Shown here: one piece after another, positions 60,815 to 64,000 of the stretch
Layout of the letters: every line of letters starts with the position of its first letter
How positions within the stretch are numbered: the stretch's first letter is position 1
From: Arthrobacter sp. ZGTC131
GTDB taxonomy: Bacteria; Actinomycetota; Actinomycetes; Actinomycetales; Micrococcaceae
Direction of reading: 5' to 3'
NCBI RefSeq assembly: GCF_002929275.1
Contig: NZ_PJIK01000018.1
Location: 1 to 64,000 of the forward strand
DNA: 64,000 bases
Notes under the pieces: generated by a model
Databases searched by the model: none
The model's input: only the letters and a program-made list of their open reading frames with translations
What the model was told of the DNA's origin: nothing
Program-made: the position numbers and the translations under genes

Positions 60815-62298
60815 GCGGGGAAGCGGGCGCCTCGCGGCAGGAACCCGCGGCAGCCCAGCCGTGGAACCCGAGGCTCGCCTTGCTGGTGGCCGCCACGTTC
60901 TTCATGGAATTCCTGGACGGGACAGTGCTGACCACGGCGATCCCCAGCATCGCCGGTGACTTCGGCGTACCGGCCGCCAGCGTCAACATCACCATGACCG
61001 CCTACCTGATGACGGTGGCCATGGGCATCCCGCTCAGCGGCTGGCTGGCCGAACGGCTCGGTGCGCGGCGCGTCTTCTGCCTGGCCATTGCCGTCTTCAC
61101 GGTTGCTTCCCTGCTCTGCGCGGCGAGCCAGGACCTGACCATGCTGACGCTGAGCCGCGTCCTGCAAGGCATCGGCGGGGCAATGATGGTCCCCGTGGGT
61201 ACCCTCGTGGTGCTTCGCGGGACGCCCAAGGCGGAACTGCTTCGGGCTACCGCCTACCTGGTGTGGCCGGGGCTCCTGGCGCCGGTGCTGGCGCCGCTCG
61301 TCGGCGGTGCGCTGACAACCTATCTGTCCTGGCACTGGATCTTCCTGATCAACCTGCCTCTCGGCGCCGCGGCTTTCTTGGCCGCCCTGCGCCTCGTTCC
61401 GGCCGTGCCCGGCGACCGGCACCGCCGGCTGGACTGGGCAGGGCTGGCCCTCACCACCGCCGGGGTGGGCGCGCTGGTGGTGGGACTCGAGCTGGCCAGC
61501 GGCCACCCGGAGGGTCCGTGGACTTGGCTCAGCGTTGCGGCGGGGGCACTTGCCTTGGCCGCGGCTGCCGTCTGGATGCGGCGGGCAGCCAATCCGTTGT
61601 TCGATCTGACGGTATTTGCCACGCGGACTTTCAGGGCAACAAACACCGGCGGCTTCATCTACCGGCTGACCATCAGCGCCGTGCCCTTTCTGCTTCCCCT
61701 GATGTTCCAGGAAGGCTTCGGGTGGAGCCCCCTGCACGCGGGCATCATGGTGGCGGCGGTCTTCATCGGGAACATCGGCATCAAGCCCGCAACTACCCCG
61801 CTGATCCGGCGCTTCGGATTCAAGCCCGTCCTCGTCTTCGCCTCCCTCGCCTCGGCAGTGACCTTCGCATTGTGCGCCCTGCTCACGGCGGATACGCCGC
61901 AGCCGCTGATCTTTGCGCTCCTCGTGTGCAGCGGGGCGTTCCGCTCCATCGGCTACTCCGCCTACGCGTCAGTCCAGTACGCCGACATCCTTCCCGGCCA
62001 GCTGACCTCGGCCAACGCCGTCTCGGCCACCATGGTCCAGCTCGCGACCGGGGCCGGAATCGCCGTCGGGGCATTGCTCCTCCGCGTTTTCGACTCGTCT
62101 CCCGTCCTGGGCGGCGTGCTGGGCTCCACAGCGGACCACGGCGCGGTGGCCGCCTACCGGGGCGCTTTCCTGTCCATCGCCGTGCTGATGCTGCTCAGCA
62201 CCGTTGACAGCCTCATGCTGCATCGGAATGCCGGAGCGGAGGTCAGCCGGCCTGGGCAAGTGCCAGCGGCAGAACCGCCCCGGCGCCGGCCCGCCTGA
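60811..62298 (+). CDS. MFS drug:H+ antiporter (DHA2-type)
   Basis: A 495-residue membrane protein with about 13-14 hydrophobic segments. It shows the N-terminal FMEFLDGTVLTTAIPSIAGD (motif D1-like), GWLAERLGARRVF (motif A) and LGRP-free LSRVLQGIGGAMMVPVGTLV (motif C region). Probable efflux of an unknown compound, possibly a product or substrate of the upstream oxidoreductase, with which it shares an ATGA overlap. Its last 56 bases overlap the end of recQ on the other strand. Confidence 0.88.
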   Translation: MSGEAGASRQEPAAAQPWNPRLALLVAATFFMEFLDGTVLTTAIPSIAGDFGVPAASVNITMTAYLMTVAMGIPLSGWLAERLGARRVFCLAIAVFTVASLLCAASQDLTMLTLSRVLQGIGGAMMVPVGTLVVLRGTPKAELLRATAYLVWPGLLAPVLAPLVGGALTTYLSWHWIFLINLPLGAAAFLAALRLVPAVPGDRHRRLDWAGLALTTAGVGALVVGLELASGHPEGPWTWLSVAAGALALAAAAVWMRRAANPLFDLTVFATRTFRATNTGGFIYRLTISAVPFLLPLMFQEGFGWSPLHAGIMVAAVFIGNIGIKPATTPLIRRFGFKPVLVFASLASAVTFALCALLTADTPQPLIFALLVCSGAFRSIGYSAYASVQYADILPGQLTSANAVSATMVQLATGAGIAVGALLLRVFDSSPVLGGVLGSTADHGAVAAYRGAFLSIAVLMLLSTVDSLMLHRNAGAEVSRPGQVPAAEPPRRRPA

Positions 62299-64000
62299 GG
62301 GCACGTCCGGCCACGGTGACGGTCCAGCGGCTGTCCACGAGGTCATCGATGAGCATGACGCTCTGTCCGCCGAAACCGGCGAGGGCGGACCCGAGCTCCT
62401 GCCCCACCGCGAGCCGGTCCCAGACGCCCGCCAGGCGGTAGGCGCTGTTGCCGCCCCGCCCGCCGGTCGGACCGCCGTGCTCCAGCTGCAGCTGCCCGAG
62501 GTAGGGGATGCGGCCGATCTCCGAGATGCCCCTGGCCAGCGAGTCCACAAGGGCCGGCCGGCTGCGCGAGGGCATGCTGACAATTGCCGCCGGGCGCCCA
62601 GCGCCGCTCCAGCCCGGGACCCTGGAGTCACCGGCGCCCCACTCCCGCAGCACCTGGACGCAGGCCTGCAGCATGCCGGGATCCACGGTGCGGTCCGCGG
62701 CCCCCGCAGCAAAGAGCTCCCGCAGCGCCCCGCCCCAGCCCAGGTCCGTGAGCCTGGCAAGGACGCGACCGTCGGCGAGGTTCTCGTCGGGCTTGATTTT
62801 CCCCTTCACCGGCACTCCGAGCCGGTCCATTCCGCTGGGCCACTGTAGCCGCGGTTCCAGCACAATGCCTGCCCGGCTCAGCGTCTGCCCCGCAGCCTCG
62901 GTGGCCGCCGAAGCGATGTCCGCGGGGAACCACCGGCCCGCACAGTTGTCGCACCGGCCGCACGCGGAGGCGGTCTCATCATCAAGAACCGACGTGATGT
63001 ATTCCATCCGGCACCCTGCGGTGTCCTGGTAGATGACCATGGAGTCCTGCTCGTCCACGCGGGCTTCCGAGATGCGGCGGTACCGTTCGGCGTCGTAGGT
63101 CCACCGCTCGCCGGTGGACCGCCAGCCGCCGCCCACCCGTTCCACGGCACCGTCCACGGACAGCACCTTCAACAGCAGTTCCAGCGGCGTGCGGCGAAGG
63201 TCAACCCGGGCCTCAAGAGCCACGGTGGATACCGCGGCCCCGGCCTCCGCGAGGGCGGTCAGCACGGCGGTGGCCTTCTCCTCCGACGGCATGGAGGCTG
63301 TGGCGAAGTACTGCCAGATCTCGCGGTCCTCCGAGCCGGGAAGCAGCAGGACATCGGCATTCGCGGCGCCGCGCCCGGCACGGCCCACCTGCTGGTAGTA
63401 GGCCACCGGGGAGGACGGCGCTCCAAGGTGCACCACAAAGCCGAGGTCCGGCTTGTCGAAGCCCATGCCCAGGGCGGACGTGGCGACGAGCGCCTTCACC
63501 TGGTTGTCCTTGAGGAGCTGCTCGGCACGTTCCCGGTCTGCGGGGTCGGTGCGGCCCGTGTAGGCCAGCACCTCATGGCCTGCCTCGGCGAGGAGCCGAG
63601 CGGTGTCCTCGGCCGCCGAGACGGTCAGCGTGTAGATGATCCCGCTGCCCGGCAAGTCCGCCAGGTGCGTCAGCAGCCAGCCGAGCCGCTCGCGCGAATC
63701 GGGCAGCGTCAGAACTCCTAACCGCAGCGACTCCCTGCCCAGGGCGCCGCGGATGGTCAGCACGCCGTCTCCCAGCTGCTCCTCGATGTCGTGGACCACC
63801 CGGGAGTTGGCCGTGGCGGTGGTGGCCAGCACCGGAACAGTGTCAGGCAGGTGCGTGATGAGGTCCGCGATGCGGCGGTAGTCCGGCCGGAAGTCGTGGC
63901 CCCAGTCGGAAATGCAGTGGGCTTCGTCGATGACCAGCAGTCCGGTGCGGCGGATGAGCTCCGGCAGCTGGGTTTCGCGGAACGCGGGATTGGTGAGCCG
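62243..64000 (-). CDS. recQ: RecQ-family DNA helicase with C-terminal phosphoribosyltransferase-like domain (partial)
   Basis: The last 585 residues of a gene that runs past the window end. At the edge is LLVIDEAHCISDWGHDFRPD (Walker B DEAH), then VLATTATAN (motif III), GIIYTLTVSAAEDTARLL (IV), ALGMGFDKPDLGFVVHLG (V) and YQQVGRAGRG (VI). A four-Cys zinc site follows (CRMEY, CGRCDNC) and a winged-helix region. The C-terminus carries GQSVMLIDDLVDSRWTVTV, a PRPP-binding loop of a phosphoribosyltransferase. Walker A and the start are missing here. The role is unwinding in recombination and repair. Confidence 0.9.
   Translation of the reverse strand, partial: RLTNPAFRETQLPELIRRTGLLVIDEAHCISDWGHDFRPDYRRIADLITHLPDTVPVLATTATANSRVVHDIEEQLGDGVLTIRGALGRESLRLGVLTLPDSRERLGWLLTHLADLPGSGIIYTLTVSAAEDTARLLAEAGHEVLAYTGRTDPADRERAEQLLKDNQVKALVATSALGMGFDKPDLGFVVHLGAPSSPVAYYQQVGRAGRGAANADVLLLPGSEDREIWQYFATASMPSEEKATAVLTALAEAGAAVSTVALEARVDLRRTPLELLLKVLSVDGAVERVGGGWRSTGERWTYDAERYRRISEARVDEQDSMVIYQDTAGCRMEYITSVLDDETASACGRCDNCAGRWFPADIASAATEAAGQTLSRAGIVLEPRLQWPSGMDRLGVPVKGKIKPDENLADGRVLARLTDLGWGGALRELFAAGAADRTVDPGMLQACVQVLREWGAGDSRVPGWSGAGRPAAIVSMPSRSRPALVDSLARGISEIGRIPYLGQLQLEHGGPTGGRGGNSAYRLAGVWDRLAVGQELGSALAGFGGQSVMLIDDLVDSRWTVTVAGRALRRAGAGAVLPLALAQAG

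Overview
The window reads as chromosomal DNA of a high-GC actinobacterium of the Arthrobacter/Pseudarthrobacter type. I base this on the gene families (RegX3/SenX3, CarD, SigJ, the proteasome activator Bpa, a GlgE pathway with fused maltokinase and branching enzyme), on frequent GTG/TTG starts and on the rRNA-leader sequence at the left edge. That assignment is from memory of these families, not from a search. No prophage, CRISPR array, insertion sequence with a transposase, or conjugative element was seen. LAYOUT. 1-160 is the promoter and leader of an rRNA operon that runs off the left edge. 0.4-13.8 kb is an alpha-glucan block: glgE, treS and a maltokinase-glgB fusion run leftward as one operon (trehalose to maltose to maltose-1-phosphate to branched glucan), glgP is divergent from it, and glgX runs leftward from 13.8 kb. 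glgX is followed by a secreted or lipid-anchored RNase Sa/barnase-type ribonuclease and its barstar-type inhibitor. 13.9-15.2 kb has a carbon-nitrogen hydrolase and a gene-free, inverted-repeat-bounded element of about 400 bp. 15.2-20.1 kb is the housekeeping run carD, ispD, ispF, a small lipoprotein, cysS and rlmB. 20.4-24.7 kb has a lipoprotein, the phosphate-sensing pair senX3-regX3, divergent phoU, and gpmA. 24.9-30.8 kb has a methyltransferase, a DUF2516 membrane protein, a PLP trans-sulfuration enzyme, tmk-holB and an alpha/beta-hydrolase peptidase. 30.9-34.1 kb has a HAD protein lacking its nucleophile, tRNA-Thr, and an oxidoreductase-sigJ pair with a SigJ-like promoter. 34.3-40.8 kb has a stand-alone FtsW/RodA protein, an isochorismatase-type hydrolase, a PAS-ANTAR regulator and several small stress-type or unknown genes. 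40.8-46.7 kb has an aldo/keto reductase, bpa and its partner gene, the cstA-ybdD-GNAT operon and a PadR regulator. 46.8-64 kb has a quinone oxidoreductase, two tRNA-Ser genes, a 43-residue ORF, a VOC protein, a 1525-residue secreted nuclease/5'-nucleotidase, two FAD oxidoreductases, an S9 peptidase, an MFS transporter and the C-terminal part of a RecQ helicase fused to a phosphoribosyltransferase-like domain. HOW IT WORKS TOGETHER. The first 14 kb can make and degrade alpha-glucan and interconvert it with trehalose. The senX3/regX3/phoU group and the secreted nuclease/nucleotidase fit phosphate sensing and scavenging, though a regulatory link between them is only inferred. The most unusual items are the RNase/barstar pair in the glycogen operon, the 84/85-bp inverted-repeat element, a hairpin repeat family present in two places, the HAD protein with Ala at the nucleophile position, the SigJ-type promoter on the oxidoreductase-sigJ operon, and twin operator-like palindromes at padR. 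I did not find a clearly new multi-gene system.
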